A program made the translations under genes and the position numbers. 64,000 nucleotides of DNA from Sphingobium sp. BYY-5 (GTDB taxonomy: Bacteria; Pseudomonadota; Alphaproteobacteria; Sphingomonadales; Sphingomonadaceae): assembly GCF_022758885.1 (NCBI RefSeq), contig NZ_JALEBH010000001.1, positions 2,635,501-2,699,500 of the forward strand. Direction: 5' to 3'. The number at the start of each line of letters is the position of its first letter. Within the stretch, counting starts at the first letter, position 1. Positions 1 through 8,390 of the stretch are shown in pieces. The notes below the pieces were generated by a model. The model worked only from the letters and a program-made list of their open reading frames with translations. It was not told the origin of the DNA and did no database searches.

Positions 1-468
1 GATCAGGCGCAGCGCGCGCTGGGCGTCCTGTAGCGGCGCTTCCGGCCCCGCGGCCCAGCCGTCGCCGGGCAGGCGGTAGAGCAGGACGAAGCAGACATAG
101 CCGGCCTGCGCGAAGCGGCGGGCGATGCTGTAGCCTTCATGGCCGATGGCGACGCGGCTGTAGCCGCCGCCGGGGATCAGCATCATCGCTGCGCCATTGG
201 ACCGCGATCCAACGGCTTGGGGACGCAATATGGTGAGGGTGGGCGTGACGATATGCGCGAACACGCCGTCATCCGGGCCGCTGTCGGGGCGGCGGAGGGT
301 TTCGACCTCCTGTACGGTGACATGCTCGCCGCCGGGTGCCTTGCCGGGCCAGATCGGGATACGCTCGAAACCCTGGGGGATGGGGAAGCTTTGCGCCATG
401 GCGGCAGGGGCGAGGGCGGCGGTCGCGGCGGCTCCGGCCAATAGCGTGCGGCGGTCGATCAGGGTCAT
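1..468 (-). CDS. Alpha/beta-hydrolase (acetylesterase/xylan-esterase type), 3' end cut by window edge
   Basis: Only the first 156 codons are visible because the gene runs off the left edge. The reading frame from the ATG at 468 begins with MTLIDRRTLL, a twin-arginine-like hydrophobic signal ending near AMAQS, so export is likely. A GGGY segment near residue 104 matches the oxyanion-hole region of the HSL/acetylesterase-type alpha/beta-hydrolases; the catalytic GxSxG, Asp and His would lie beyond the edge. The start overlaps the stop of the upstream SGNH esterase by four bases (ATGA), so the two are probably translationally coupled. In this pectin locus a role in removing acetyl esters from plant oligosaccharides is reasonable, but the substrate is inferred from context. 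Confidence 0.72.
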   Translation of the reverse strand, partial: MTLIDRRTLLAGAAATAALAPAAMAQSFPIPQGFERIPIWPGKAPGGEHVTVQEVETLRRPDSGPDDGVFAHIVTPTLTILRPQAVGSRSNGAAMMLIPGGGYSRVAIGHEGYSIARRFAQAGYVCFVLLYRLPGDGWAAGPEAPLQDAQRALRLI

Positions 469-1271
469 TGGCAGCTCGTCTTTCCCAGCGGCGTGGTGCG
501 GGTGAGGGCGGGGCGCTGGTCAAGCACCTTGACGGAAATGGGGAGGTTGAGGGATTTGAGGCCGCCCGCCACCAGATTCGCGACATTGCGGGCGCCCAGT
601 TCGCTGAAATGGGTGTCGTCCTTCACGCCCTTGGGAAAGCCGGGGGCGTGATCTTCGGGGCGGTAGTGCAGGAAATAGGCCTTGGACGCTTCGGTTCCAG
701 CCCGGTCGACCCAGGCGCGGGAAAGGGATTCCAGGTCGATCAGCGGTGTGTGGGTGCTGGCTGCCAGTTCGCGCATCACGGCGGAATAGGCGGCGAAGTC
801 GGCCTTGGCCTTGCCGTCCGGGCCGAAGCTGCGACGGGCGACGGGGGTGACGAGGACCGGGGTGCCGCCCGCGGTGCGCACGTCCCAGATGAAGCGCAGC
901 AGGTTGTTGCGATAGTCGGTCTGCGCCGGCGCCCAGCGTTCGGGCTTGGCGCGGTTGGCGTCATTATGGCCGAACTGGATCAGCACCGTATCGCCGGGGG
1001 TGACTTCGCCCAGCAGCTTTTCCCAGCGGCCTTCGGAAAGGAAGGTGCGGGTGGAGCGGCCCCCCATGGCGTGATTGCTCACCCTGACTTCGGGCGAGAG
1101 TCCGCATGACAGCATCATGCCCCAGCCGGTCTGGGGATAGTTGCCGGACCTGTAATTGGCGGCGGTGGAATCGCTCGCGATCAGGATCGTATCGCCCGGC
1201 TGGGTGGCGAAAGCGGGCAGCGGGGCGAGCAGGGCGGCGAGGACTGCTGCGACTTTGGGGATGATCCTCAT
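465..1271 (-). CDS. Rhamnogalacturonan acetylesterase-like SGNH hydrolase
   Basis: A 268-residue protein with a signal peptide (MRIIPKVAAVLAALLAPLPAFA). The SGNH blocks are all present: ASDSTAA (nucleophile Ser), the Gly in GGRSTRTF, GHND with its Asn, and DDTHFSELG with the catalytic Asp/His pair. GDST and GHND are typical of the RhgT/YesT rhamnogalacturonan acetylesterase group (CE12), which removes acetyl groups from GalA in rhamnogalacturonan I. An in-frame ATG exists 24 bases upstream; I chose 1271 because the hydrophobic leader starts there. It is coupled to the next esterase by an ATGA overlap and lies downstream of the L-rhamnose dehydrogenase gene. It is probably periplasmic. Confidence 0.85.
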   Translation of the reverse strand: MRIIPKVAAVLAALLAPLPAFATQPGDTILIASDSTAANYRSGNYPQTGWGMMLSCGLSPEVRVSNHAMGGRSTRTFLSEGRWEKLLGEVTPGDTVLIQFGHNDANRAKPERWAPAQTDYRNNLLRFIWDVRTAGGTPVLVTPVARRSFGPDGKAKADFAAYSAVMRELAASTHTPLIDLESLSRAWVDRAGTEASKAYFLHYRPEDHAPGFPKGVKDDTHFSELGARNVANLVAGGLKSLNLPISVKVLDQRPALTRTTPLGKTSCQ

Positions 1272-1300
1272 GGGTGGCTTTCTGTTTCGTCCCATTTTCC

Positions 1301-1325
1301 GTCATCCCGCCTTCGCGGGAATGAC
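1301..1325. repeat. 25-bp palindromic repeat (CCCGC-CTTC-GCGGG core)
   Basis: A near-perfect inverted repeat beginning GTCATCCCGC and ending GCGGGAATGAC, placed between two minus-strand genes. The same palindrome occurs twice, as terminal arms, in the element at 17858-17946 inside the GH35 gene. It is a REP-like mobile palindrome of a type common in sphingomonads and could also act as a transcript stem-loop. Confidence 0.8.
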
Positions 1326-1343
1326 GGTGGTAGGGGCGGGTTC

Positions 1344-2108
1344 TTATTGCAGATTCACATACATGCCGCCATCTACCAGCAGCGCGGCGCCTGTGACATA
1401 GGCCGCCATGTCGGACGCAAGGAAAACGATCGGCCCGGCCAGATCCTCCGGCTGGCCCAGGCGGCCCAGCGGCGTGCGGCTTTCCATATATTGGCGCTTC
1501 TCGACATCGGCCAGATCGTCCTTGTTGATCTCGGTCAGGATGGTGCCGGGCAGGACGCTGTTGCAGCGTATGCCATGCTTGCCGAGCGCGATGGCCGTGG
1601 ACTGCATCAGCGAATGCACGCCCGCCTTGGTCGGGGTATAATGGGTCTGATACTCGCCGCCGACCAGGGCTGAGATGGAGGAGACGGCGACGATCGATCC
1701 GCCATGCCCCTGTTTCACCATCTGCTGGGCGGCGGCCTGCACCATATAATAGGCGCCGTGCAGGTTGACGCGAAAGGTGCGTTCCACCGTCTCGACCGGC
1801 ATGTCGAGGAAGGCGTGGAAGGGGCAGATGCCCGCATTGCTGACCATCACGTCGACCTTACCGAAGGCGTCCACCGCGCGTGCCACGAAATCCTGCGCGG
1901 TCTGCGGATCGGCGACGTCGCCCTTCACCGCGATGGCGCGCTGGCCCAGCGCCTCGATCGCCGCGACGCAGCTTTGCGCGGGGCCGTCGCTGTTGGCGTA
2001 GTTGAGGGCGACATCGGCGCCATGCTGGGCCGCGCCGATAGCGGCGGCGCGGCCGATGCCGGTCGACGCACCGGTGACGAGGACGGTCTTGCCTTCAAGC
2101 AGCTTCAT
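1344..2108 (-). CDS. lra1: L-rhamnose 1-dehydrogenase (SDR family)
   Basis: A 254-residue classical short-chain dehydrogenase with the cofactor motif TGASTGIG at residues 13-20, NAG in the VSNAGI segment, catalytic Ser in AVSSIS and the YxxxK pair in YTPTK. The segment LPGTILTEINKDDLAD after the active site resembles characterised L-rhamnose 1-dehydrogenases. The reaction is L-rhamnose + NAD(P)+ to L-rhamnono-lactone, the first step of the non-phosphorylated route. It lies downstream of the IclR regulator on the minus strand, with the other four enzymes of the route on the opposite strand. The pathway assignment rests on both the motif and the complete neighbourhood. Confidence 0.83.
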   Translation of the reverse strand: MKLLEGKTVLVTGASTGIGRAAAIGAAQHGADVALNYANSDGPAQSCVAAIEALGQRAIAVKGDVADPQTAQDFVARAVDAFGKVDVMVSNAGICPFHAFLDMPVETVERTFRVNLHGAYYMVQAAAQQMVKQGHGGSIVAVSSISALVGGEYQTHYTPTKAGVHSLMQSTAIALGKHGIRCNSVLPGTILTEINKDDLADVEKRQYMESRTPLGRLGQPEDLAGPIVFLASDMAAYVTGAALLVDGGMYVNLQ

Positions 2109-2157
2109 GGGTCAGGCTTTCCTTGGTTTGACGATTTTTGGGTAAGAGGGAACGGTC

Positions 2158-2299
2158 ATCCTCCCCTGGCAGGGGAGGTGGATGGCCGCAGGCCAGCCGG
2201 AGGGGTGTCTCGCTCTCGATAGGGTGACACCCCTCCACCGGCTTCGCCGGTCCCCTTCAGCAGAGTCACGTGCCTCTGCTCAACCTTGCAGGGGAGGAT
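2158..2299. repeat. Intergenic inverted-repeat element
   Basis: The gap between the IclR gene and the rhamnose dehydrogenase holds a GC-rich element. It is bounded by CTCCCCTGGCAGGGGAGG on one side and TTGCAGGGGAGGAT on the other, with an inner hairpin whose arms are CCGGAGGGGTGTC and GACACCCCTCCACCGG. Such elements are dispersed in sphingomonad genomes. Here it would lie within a transcript running from the regulator into the dehydrogenase. Confidence 0.65.
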
Positions 2300-2321
2300 T
2301 TGGTTTGCGTATGTCACCACC

Positions 2322-3131
2322 CTAGCGCCGCACCGGGCGGCGGGGTGGTTTGACGCCGGGGGTCCAGCCCAGATCGGCGCTGATCCTGTGCGCAGTGTCG
2401 CGGACATCGGTGCTGAGTGTCTGCATCCGGTCGTCAGCCATATATTGGGCGGCGCTCGACAGGCTGATGGCGGCGATGATCGCGCCCGATGCGTCGCGGA
2501 TCGGCGCGGCGACGCACCGGATCTGGTCCTCATTCTCTTCCAGATCGAAGGACCGGCCCGCCGCCGTATAGCCGCGCATCCGCTCCAGCCATGTCTCATA
2601 GGCGATGGGATGGGTGCCGGCGGCCTGGTCGGCATCGAACAGGCGGTGCCAATTGGCTTCGAGATCGTCGAGCAGCAGCGCCTTGCCCAGGCCCGTGGAG
2701 GTCAGCGGATGACGGTCGCCGATTCGGCTGGAAATCTCCACGCGGCGGCGGCCGGGAATCTTGTCGAGATAAAGCGCCTGATCGCCGTCCAGCCGTCCCA
2801 GATGCACCACATCCTCGCTGGCGGCGGCGAGCGCTTCCAGATGCGGTCGGGCGATCTGCACCACGTCCGCTTGCGCCTGCGCCAGGAAACCCAGTTGCAG
2901 CAGTTTCGGCCCCAGTTGATAGCCTTCGCGCGGCAGGAAAGTCAGGAAACCGCGCTCCACCAGCGCATTGGCCAGGCGGTGCGTGGTCGACCGGGTCAGG
3001 CCCATCCGATCCGACAGGTCGGCGAGCTTCACCGGTCCGTCGATCACCTGGTCCAGCAGATCCAGCCCCCGTTGCAGGGTTTGCGACCCCGACGCCTTGG
3101 CCGGGTCCGTCTTCTCCGGAGCCTTCGACAT
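2322..3131 (-). CDS. IclR-family transcriptional regulator of the L-rhamnose operon
   Basis: A winged helix-turn-helix region (TLQRGLDLLDQVID...LTRSTTHRLANALVERGFL) at about residues 17-68 is followed by the IclR effector domain (YQLGPKLLQLG, GRRRVEISSRIGDRHPLTSTGLGKALL, VAAPIRDASGAIIAAISLS). It is divergent from the L-rhamnonate dehydratase operon, with an operator-like palindrome at 3288-3302 between them, so it probably represses or activates both sides in response to a pathway intermediate; the ligand is unknown. An in-frame ATG at 3176 would add 15 residues; 3131 is chosen because the conserved part starts soon after. A paralogue lies at 23213-24007. Confidence 0.85.
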   Translation of the reverse strand: MSKAPEKTDPAKASGSQTLQRGLDLLDQVIDGPVKLADLSDRMGLTRSTTHRLANALVERGFLTFLPREGYQLGPKLLQLGFLAQAQADVVQIARPHLEALAAASEDVVHLGRLDGDQALYLDKIPGRRRVEISSRIGDRHPLTSTGLGKALLLDDLEANWHRLFDADQAAGTHPIAYETWLERMRGYTAAGRSFDLEENEDQIRCVAAPIRDASGAIIAAISLSSAAQYMADDRMQTLSTDVRDTAHRISADLGWTPGVKPPRRPVRR

Positions 3132-3287
3132 TTCCTCTCTTGCTCCCGATTCTGGGTTTGACGAATTTTGTCTCATCTACTAACACTCTATCCCACAAAA
3201 TGAGAAAAACAAGGGGTGAAGGAGAGGCCGACATGATAGTTTGTGATCGCGCCAGATCCCTACTCCCCGCCATTATACTGCGAGTTT

Positions 3288-3302
3288 GACCATATATTGG
3301 AA
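3288..3302. promoter_or_regulatory. Putative IclR-type operator, copy 1
   Basis: The 15-mer GACCATATATTGGAA lies 57 bases upstream of the L-rhamnonate dehydratase start, in the divergent promoter region. It has the layout CC-N7-GG with an A/T core, shared with sites at 19799, 19819, 22825, 22902 and 24027. Assignment to the IclR regulators is inference from position and symmetry. Confidence 0.5.
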
Positions 3303-3358
3303 GTATTTGCCGCTGTTTCCCACGATTTGAACAGCGGTCAGGCTCAAGGAGTGAGTGC

Positions 3359-4552
3359 GTGCCGATCGTGACCTTGCCGAAGATCAAACATGTCCGTGCC
3401 TTCACCGTGCGCGGGGGCGGCGCCGACTATCATGACCAGGGCGAAGGCCACTGGATCGACGACCATATCGCGACGCCCATGTCGCGCTATCCCGAATATC
3501 GCCAGTCGCGCCAGAGTTTCGGCATCAACGTGCTGGGCACGCTGGTGGTGGAGATCGAGGCGGAGGACGGAACCGTTGGTTTCGCCGTCACGACCGGGGG
3601 CGAACCGGCGGCCTATATCGTCGAGAAACACCTCGCCCGCTTCCTCGAAGGCCGTTCGCCCACAGACTATGAGAAGATCTGGGACCAGATGTATTTCTCG
3701 ACCCAATATTATGGGCGCAAGGGCTTGGTCGTGAACGCCATTTCCGGCGTCGATCTGGCGCTGTGGGACTTGCTCGGCAAGCTGCGGCAGGAGCCGGTCT
3801 ACCATCTGCTGGGCGGCGCGGTGCGCGACGAACTGCAATTCTACGCCACCGGCGCGCGGCCGGACAAGGCGAAGGAATTCGGCTTCATCGGCGGCAAGAT
3901 TGCGCTGCACCATGGCCCGGCCGAGGGCGTCGAAGGCCTGAAGAAGAATATCGCCGAACTGGCCGATATGCGGTCGAAGGTCGGCGACGATTTCTGGCTG
4001 ATGTGGGATTGCTGGATGGCGCTCGACGTCGACTATGCCACCCGCCTCGCCATCGCCGCCCATGACCTTGGCCTCAAATGGATCGAGGAAGCAATCAGCC
4101 CGGACGATTATTGGGGCTATGCCGCATTGAAGCGCAACGTGCCCAAGGGGATGCTGGTGACGACCGGCGAGCATGAAGCGACCCGCTGGGGCTTCCGCAT
4201 GTTGCTGGAAATGGATTGCTGCGACATCATCCAGCCCGATGTCGGCTGGTGCGGCGGCGTCACCGAACTGCTCAAGATCAGCGCGCTGGCCGACGCCCAT
4301 GGCAAGATGGTCGTGCCGCATGGATCGTCGGTCTACTCCTATCATTTCGTCATCACTCGCCACAATTCGCCCTTCGCCGAGTTCCTGATGATGCATCCGG
4401 GGCCGACGGAGGTGGTGCCGATGTTCCACCCCCAATTGCTGGGTGAACCGGTGCCGGAAAATGGCCGCATGAAGGTCAGCGCGCTCGATAAGCCAGGCTT
4501 CGGGGTCGATTTGAACCCTGATATCGCGATGCATCGTCCCTATACCCATTGA
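3359..4552 (+). CDS. lra3: L-rhamnonate dehydratase (enolase superfamily)
   Basis: A 397-residue mandelate-racemase/enolase superfamily protein. N-terminal capping domain residues include the conserved segment around [26 protein letters not shown], and the barrel has metal-ligand acids near [19 protein letters not shown] and TTGEHE, with [10 protein letters not shown] near the end, as in L-rhamnonate dehydratases. It removes water from L-rhamnonate to give 2-keto-3-deoxy-L-rhamnonate. The start is a GTG preceded at 7 bases by a clear AAGGAG. It is first in a plus-strand operon with the hydrolase, SDR, lactonase and RhaT. It is cytoplasmic and Mg-dependent by family. Confidence 0.93.
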   Translation: MPIVTLPKIKHVRAFTVRGGGADYHDQGEGHWIDDHIATPMSRYPEYRQSRQSFGINVLGTLVVEIEAEDGTVGFAVTTGGEPAAYIVEKHLARFLEGRSPTDYEKIWDQMYFSTQYYGRKGLVVNAISGVDLALWDLLGKLRQEPVYHLLGGAVRDELQFYATGARPDKAKEFGFIGGKIALHHGPAEGVEGLKKNIAELADMRSKVGDDFWLMWDCWMALDVDYATRLAIAAHDLGLKWIEEAISPDDYWGYAALKRNVPKGMLVTTGEHEATRWGFRMLLEMDCCDIIQPDVGWCGGVTELLKISALADAHGKMVVPHGSSVYSYHFVITRHNSPFAEFLMMHPGPTEVVPMFHPQLLGEPVPENGRMKVSALDKPGFGVDLNPDIAMHRPYTH

Positions 4553-4575
4553 TTGCCTGAAGAGAGAAAAGTCCC

Positions 4576-5433
4576 ATGAAATTCTGCCGTTTTGGCCGGC
4601 GTGGCCAGGAAAAGCCCGGTGTCATCGACAGCGAAGGCCAGATTCGCGATCTGTCTGCAGTCGTCCCCGAACTGACGGTTGCGACCCTCGCCACCGCCAG
4701 GGGGGTGGATGTGGAAGCGCTCCCGATCGTCGAGGGCGAACCGCGCTACGGCGTGCCGGTCAAGGGTATCGGCAAGATCGTCGCCATCGGCCTCAATTAT
4801 GAGGATCATGCGATCGAATCGAACCTGCCGATCCCGACCGAGCCGATGATGTTCATGAAGGCGCTCTCGTCGCTCAACGGCCCGAACGATGAAGTGGTGC
4901 TGCCGAAAAATTCGACCCATGGCGACTGGGAAGTCGAACTGGGCGTGGTGATCGGCGAAACCTGCCGTTTCGTAAGCGAGGAAGACGCGCTGTCGAAGGT
5001 CGCGGGCTATGTGCTGGTCAACGACGTGTCCGAACGTTTCAACCAGAAGCAGCGCGGGACGCAGTGGAGCAAGGGCAAGGGCCATGACACATTCTGCCCG
5101 GTCGGCCCCTGGCTGGTGACGGCGGATGAGGTGGGCGATCCCCAGAATCTGGCCATGCATCTGGATATCAACGGCGCGCGGATGCAGACCGGCAATACGA
5201 AGACGATGATCTTCAACGTCGCCCAGCTCATTTCCTATGTCAGCGAATATATCACCCTCTATCCCGGCGACCTGATGATTACCGGCACGCCGCCGGGCGT
5301 GGGGGAGGGCAAGAAGCCCGATGCCATCTACCTCAAGGCCGGTGACGTCATGGAACTGGGCATCGAAAAGCTGGGTACGCAGAAGCAGACCGTCTCCGCA
5401 TGGCGCCATCTGGGCGATGAGGTGCTCGGATGA
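4576..5433 (+). CDS. lra6: 2,4-diketo-3-deoxy-L-rhamnonate hydrolase (fumarylacetoacetase family)
   Basis: A 285-residue FAH-fold protein. The motif GLNYEDHAIESN, the metal ligands in DWEVELGVVIG and ND in VLVNDVSER, and GDLMITGTPPGVGEG are all present. In Sphingomonas the LRA6 enzyme of this family cleaves 2,4-diketo-3-deoxy-L-rhamnonate to pyruvate and L-lactate. The assignment to this rather than other FAH-family hydrolases rests on its place between rhamnonate dehydratase and the LRA5-type dehydrogenase. The stop overlaps the next start by four bases (ATGA). Confidence 0.88.
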   Translation: MKFCRFGRRGQEKPGVIDSEGQIRDLSAVVPELTVATLATARGVDVEALPIVEGEPRYGVPVKGIGKIVAIGLNYEDHAIESNLPIPTEPMMFMKALSSLNGPNDEVVLPKNSTHGDWEVELGVVIGETCRFVSEEDALSKVAGYVLVNDVSERFNQKQRGTQWSKGKGHDTFCPVGPWLVTADEVGDPQNLAMHLDINGARMQTGNTKTMIFNVAQLISYVSEYITLYPGDLMITGTPPGVGEGKKPDAIYLKAGDVMELGIEKLGTQKQTVSAWRHLGDEVLG

Positions 5434-6179
5434 GCGTCTATACCGGACGCTATGAAGGGCGCTGCGCCATCGTCACCGGTGGTGCGTCAGGCCTGGGCAA
5501 GCAGGTCGCCGCGCGCATCGTCGCCGAAGGCGGCAAGGTGGCGCTGTGGGATCTCAATCCCGAAGCGCTCGCCGCCACCGCGCAGGACATCGGCGCGACC
5601 CATGTGGTTGCGCTCGATGTGTCCGACCAGGCCGCCGTCGTCGCCGCCGCCAAGGAAAGCGCGGCTGCGCTGGGCAAGATCGACGTCCTCATCTGCTCGG
5701 CCGGCATCACCGGCGCCACCGCAACGGTGTGGGACTATCCGGTCGATAGCTGGCAGCGGGTGATCGACATCAACCTGAATGGCCTGTTCTACTGCAACCG
5801 GGAAGTCGTGCCCTTCCTGCTCGAAAACGGCTATGGCCGGATTGTCAACCTGGCCTCGGTCGCGGGCAAGGAAGGCAATCCCAATGCGTCCGCCTATTCA
5901 GCTAGCAAGGCGGGCGTGATCGGCTTCACCAAGAGTCTGGGCAAGGAACTGGCGGGCAAGGGCGTGATCGCCAATGCGCTGACCCCAGCCACTTTCGAAA
6001 GCCCGATCCTGGCGCAGCTACCGCAGAGCCAGGTCGATTATATGCGCTCGAAGATACCGATGGGCCGCTTGGGCCTGATCGAGGAATCGGCGGCGATGGT
6101 CTGCTTCATGGCCAGCGAGGAGTGCAGCTTCACCACCGCGTCGACATTCGACACGTCGGGCGGCCGCACCACTTTCTGA
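5430..6179 (+). CDS. lra5: 2-keto-3-deoxy-L-rhamnonate 4-dehydrogenase (SDR family)
   Basis: A 249-residue SDR with TGGASGLGKQVA at the N-terminus, DVSD for the adenine side, CSAGITG, the catalytic Ser in NLASVAG and YSASK for the Tyr/Lys pair. It oxidises C4 of 2-keto-3-deoxy-L-rhamnonate so that the FAH-family enzyme encoded just upstream can cleave the product. Translational coupling to that gene (ATGA overlap) supports the pairing. It differs clearly in sequence from the rhamnose 1-dehydrogenase at 1344-2108, so the two SDRs are not recent duplicates. Confidence 0.87.
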   Translation: MSVYTGRYEGRCAIVTGGASGLGKQVAARIVAEGGKVALWDLNPEALAATAQDIGATHVVALDVSDQAAVVAAAKESAAALGKIDVLICSAGITGATATVWDYPVDSWQRVIDINLNGLFYCNREVVPFLLENGYGRIVNLASVAGKEGNPNASAYSASKAGVIGFTKSLGKELAGKGVIANALTPATFESPILAQLPQSQVDYMRSKIPMGRLGLIEESAAMVCFMASEECSFTTASTFDTSGGRTTF

Positions 6180-6192
6180 TTATGTTTTGTAC

Positions 6193-6236
6193 GCGATTTC
6201 CGAGTCATCAGATGCAGGCATCTGATTAGAAATCGC
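6193..6236. repeat. Hairpin element with GCGATTTC/GAAATCGC arms
   Basis: Outer arms GCGATTTC and GAAATCGC enclose an inner stem ATCAGATGC / GCATCTGAT. The architecture parallels the first hairpin of the element at 13505-13604 (outer GCATTTTC/GAAAATGC, inner GTCAGGTG/CACCTGAC). It sits directly after the lra5 stop and could attenuate transcription between lra5 and the lactonase gene. Confidence 0.65.
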
Positions 6237-6294
6237 TTCCGCAAGTCGCGCGGCGCGACCGGCCACCAAGAGCCGGCGCGCTGTAATCTCTCCT

Positions 6295-6371
6295 CCGTTC
6301 GGGCTGAGCCTGTCGAAGCCCCGCACTTTTTGAAGAAAAGAACAGCCCTTCGACAGGCTCAGGGCGAACGG
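6295..6371. repeat. REP-like palindrome (CCGTTCGGGCTGAGCCTGTC type)
   Basis: The left arm starts CCGTTCGGGCTGAGCCTGTC and the right arm, 30 bases away, ends GACAGGCTCAGGGCGAACGG. This palindrome type is frequent between genes in sphingomonads and other GC-rich proteobacteria. Together with the hairpin at 6193 it fills most of the 247-bp gap before the lactonase gene. Confidence 0.8.
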
Positions 6372-6426
6372 GGATCAGGTTGATCCCGATTTAACGTCTG
6401 TGGCTCTGGTTCAGGGGAGAGGAAAT

Positions 6427-7329
6427 ATGGTCCCTTTTGTCGATGCCCATATCCATCTGTGGGATCTGAGGCACATCCGCTATGACTGGCTCAGCCCGCC
6501 CTTCTCCAACGAGGGGCCGAACGGCAGCGTCGAGGCGATCGCGCGGGATTATGGCGTCGCCGACTATCGCGCCGACCTTGCCCGCTGGAATGTCGTGGGC
6601 GCGGTCCATGTCGATGCGGGGGCGGCAGCGGAAAGCGCGCTGCGCGAAACCCAGTGGCTGGACGGCCTGGCCGAAATCGAAGGGCTGCCGACGGGCTTCG
6701 TCGCCTTTGCCGCACTGAACGACCCGCAAGTCGATGCGCTGCTGGGCCAGCAGGCCGCTCATCCGCGCGTCAAGGGCATCCGCCATATCGTCAACTGGCA
6801 CGCCGATCCGGTGCGCACCTATGGCCCGGTCGACCTGACGCTCGATCCGGCATGGCAGGCGGGATATGCGTTGCTGGGCAAGCATGGCCTGTCCTTCGAC
6901 CTGCAATGCTATCCGGGCCAGATGCCCGGCCTCATGCCGTTGATAGAACGTCATCCCGACATCCCGGTCATCATCAACCATATGGGGATGCCGGTGCTGA
7001 CCGACCCCGATGGCCTTTCGGACTGGCGCCGGGGCATGAAGGCGCTTGCAGCCCTTCCCCATGTCGCGGTCAAGCTGTCGGGCATGGGTTTCATCCGCCG
7101 TGACTGGAGCCGCGAGACGGTGGAGCCGCTGATCCGTGAAACCATCGACCTGTTCGGGACGACACGTTGCGCCTTCGCCAGCGACACGCCGACCGACAAG
7201 CTGTTCGGCCCGATCGATCGCTATATGGAAGCCTATCACGCCATCGTCGCCGATTTTTCCGAAGCCGATCGCCGTGCGCTGTTCGCCGGCACCGCCAACC
7301 GCCTCTATCGCCTGGGACTTGACCTATGA
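6427..7329 (+). CDS. lra2: L-rhamnono-1,4-lactonase (amidohydrolase-2 family)
   Basis: A 300-residue TIM-barrel amidohydrolase. It opens with FVDAHIHLWD (metal-binding HxH), has RHIVNW in the middle, INHMGMPV with a metal His, VKLSGM and FASDTPTDK with the catalytic Asp. It hydrolyses L-rhamnono-lactone to L-rhamnonate. The ATG at 6427 has a strong GGGGAGAGGA before it; a GTG 27 bases upstream is less likely. The stop overlaps the rhaT start (ATGA). Position in the rhamnose operon supports the substrate. Confidence 0.88.
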   Translation: MVPFVDAHIHLWDLRHIRYDWLSPPFSNEGPNGSVEAIARDYGVADYRADLARWNVVGAVHVDAGAAAESALRETQWLDGLAEIEGLPTGFVAFAALNDPQVDALLGQQAAHPRVKGIRHIVNWHADPVRTYGPVDLTLDPAWQAGYALLGKHGLSFDLQCYPGQMPGLMPLIERHPDIPVIINHMGMPVLTDPDGLSDWRRGMKALAALPHVAVKLSGMGFIRRDWSRETVEPLIRETIDLFGTTRCAFASDTPTDKLFGPIDRYMEAYHAIVADFSEADRRALFAGTANRLYRLGLDL

Positions 7330-8390
7330 CCCCCAATCCTCTGCTCGGCGTTCTCTTCCACTGGCTGGGCGGCTTCGCCTCGGCCAGCTTCTACGTCCCC
7401 TTTCGCGGCGTCAAACGCTGGAACTGGGAAATCTTCTGGCTGACCGGGGGCATTTTTTCCTGGGTGATCGCGCCCTGGTTCTTCGCGTTCATCCAGACGC
7501 AGGACCTGATGGGCGTGATGCGCCAGGTGCCCGGCTCCGTCGTCGGCTGGTGCGTGTTCTTCGGCCTCCTCTGGGGCTTTGGCGGCCTGACCTATGGGCT
7601 TACCATGCGCTATCTCGGCCTGTCGCTGGGCATGGCGGTGGTGCTGGGCCTGTGCACCGTGTTCGGCACGTTGATCCCGCCCATCTTCGACGGGACGTTC
7701 ATGACACAGATTGCAGGCACATTGCACGGGCAGATCGTCCTGGCTGGACTGGCCGTCACGGTGCTGGGCATCATCGTCGTGGCGCGGGCCGGCGCCCGCA
7801 AGGATGAGGCGCTGTCCCAGGAGCAGAAGGCAGCCGCCGTCGCCGAGTTCGATTTCAGGAAGGGCATTGCCGTCGCCATCTTTTCCGGCATCATGTCGAG
7901 CTGCTTCGCCTTCGGCCTGGCGGCGGGCGAGCCGGTCAAGGCGCTGTCGGCCGCCGCCGGCACCGGCCCGCTCTGGACCGGGCTGCCGACGCTGTGCCTC
8001 GTCATGTTCGGCGGCCTCATCACCAACGCGCTCTGGTGCGGCTGGCTGATCGTGAAGAACAGATCGGCCGGGCAATGGCTGGGCGCCGCGGACGCATCGG
8101 GCAAGCGCCCTGCGTTGCTGCCCAATTTCCTGCTGTGCGCGCTGGCCGGCACCGCCTGGTATTTCCAGTTCTTCTTCTACACGATGGGGGAGAGTCAGAT
8201 GGGCCGCTTCGGCTTTTCGAGCTGGACGCTGCACATGGCCTCGATCATCATCTTCGGCACCTGCTGGGGCTTCGCCTTCCGGGAATGGAAGGACGCCGCA
8301 CCCGCCGTCCGCCGCATGGTGTGGAGCGGGGTCGGTTTGCTGATCCTCGCCACCATCATCATCGGTTATGGCAACAGGCTGGCGGTCTGA
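7326..8390 (+). CDS. rhaT: L-rhamnose-proton symporter RhaT
   Basis: A 354-residue inner-membrane protein with about ten hydrophobic segments, beginning MTPNPLLGVLFHWLGGFASASFYVPF. The N-terminal G-x-FHWLGG-x-A-x-ASFYVP-x-R-x-V-K-x-W-x-WE pattern and the GLTMRYLGLSLGMAVVLG segment match the RhaT family (DMT superfamily), which imports L-rhamnose with H+. It is coupled to the lactonase (ATGA), and its stop shares one base with the following GH43-like start, so uptake and breakdown are co-expressed. Confidence 0.93.
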   Translation: MTPNPLLGVLFHWLGGFASASFYVPFRGVKRWNWEIFWLTGGIFSWVIAPWFFAFIQTQDLMGVMRQVPGSVVGWCVFFGLLWGFGGLTYGLTMRYLGLSLGMAVVLGLCTVFGTLIPPIFDGTFMTQIAGTLHGQIVLAGLAVTVLGIIVVARAGARKDEALSQEQKAAAVAEFDFRKGIAVAIFSGIMSSCFAFGLAAGEPVKALSAAAGTGPLWTGLPTLCLVMFGGLITNALWCGWLIVKNRSAGQWLGAADASGKRPALLPNFLLCALAGTAWYFQFFFYTMGESQMGRFGFSSWTLHMASIIIFGTCWGFAFREWKDAAPAVRRMVWSGVGLLILATIIIGYGNRLAV

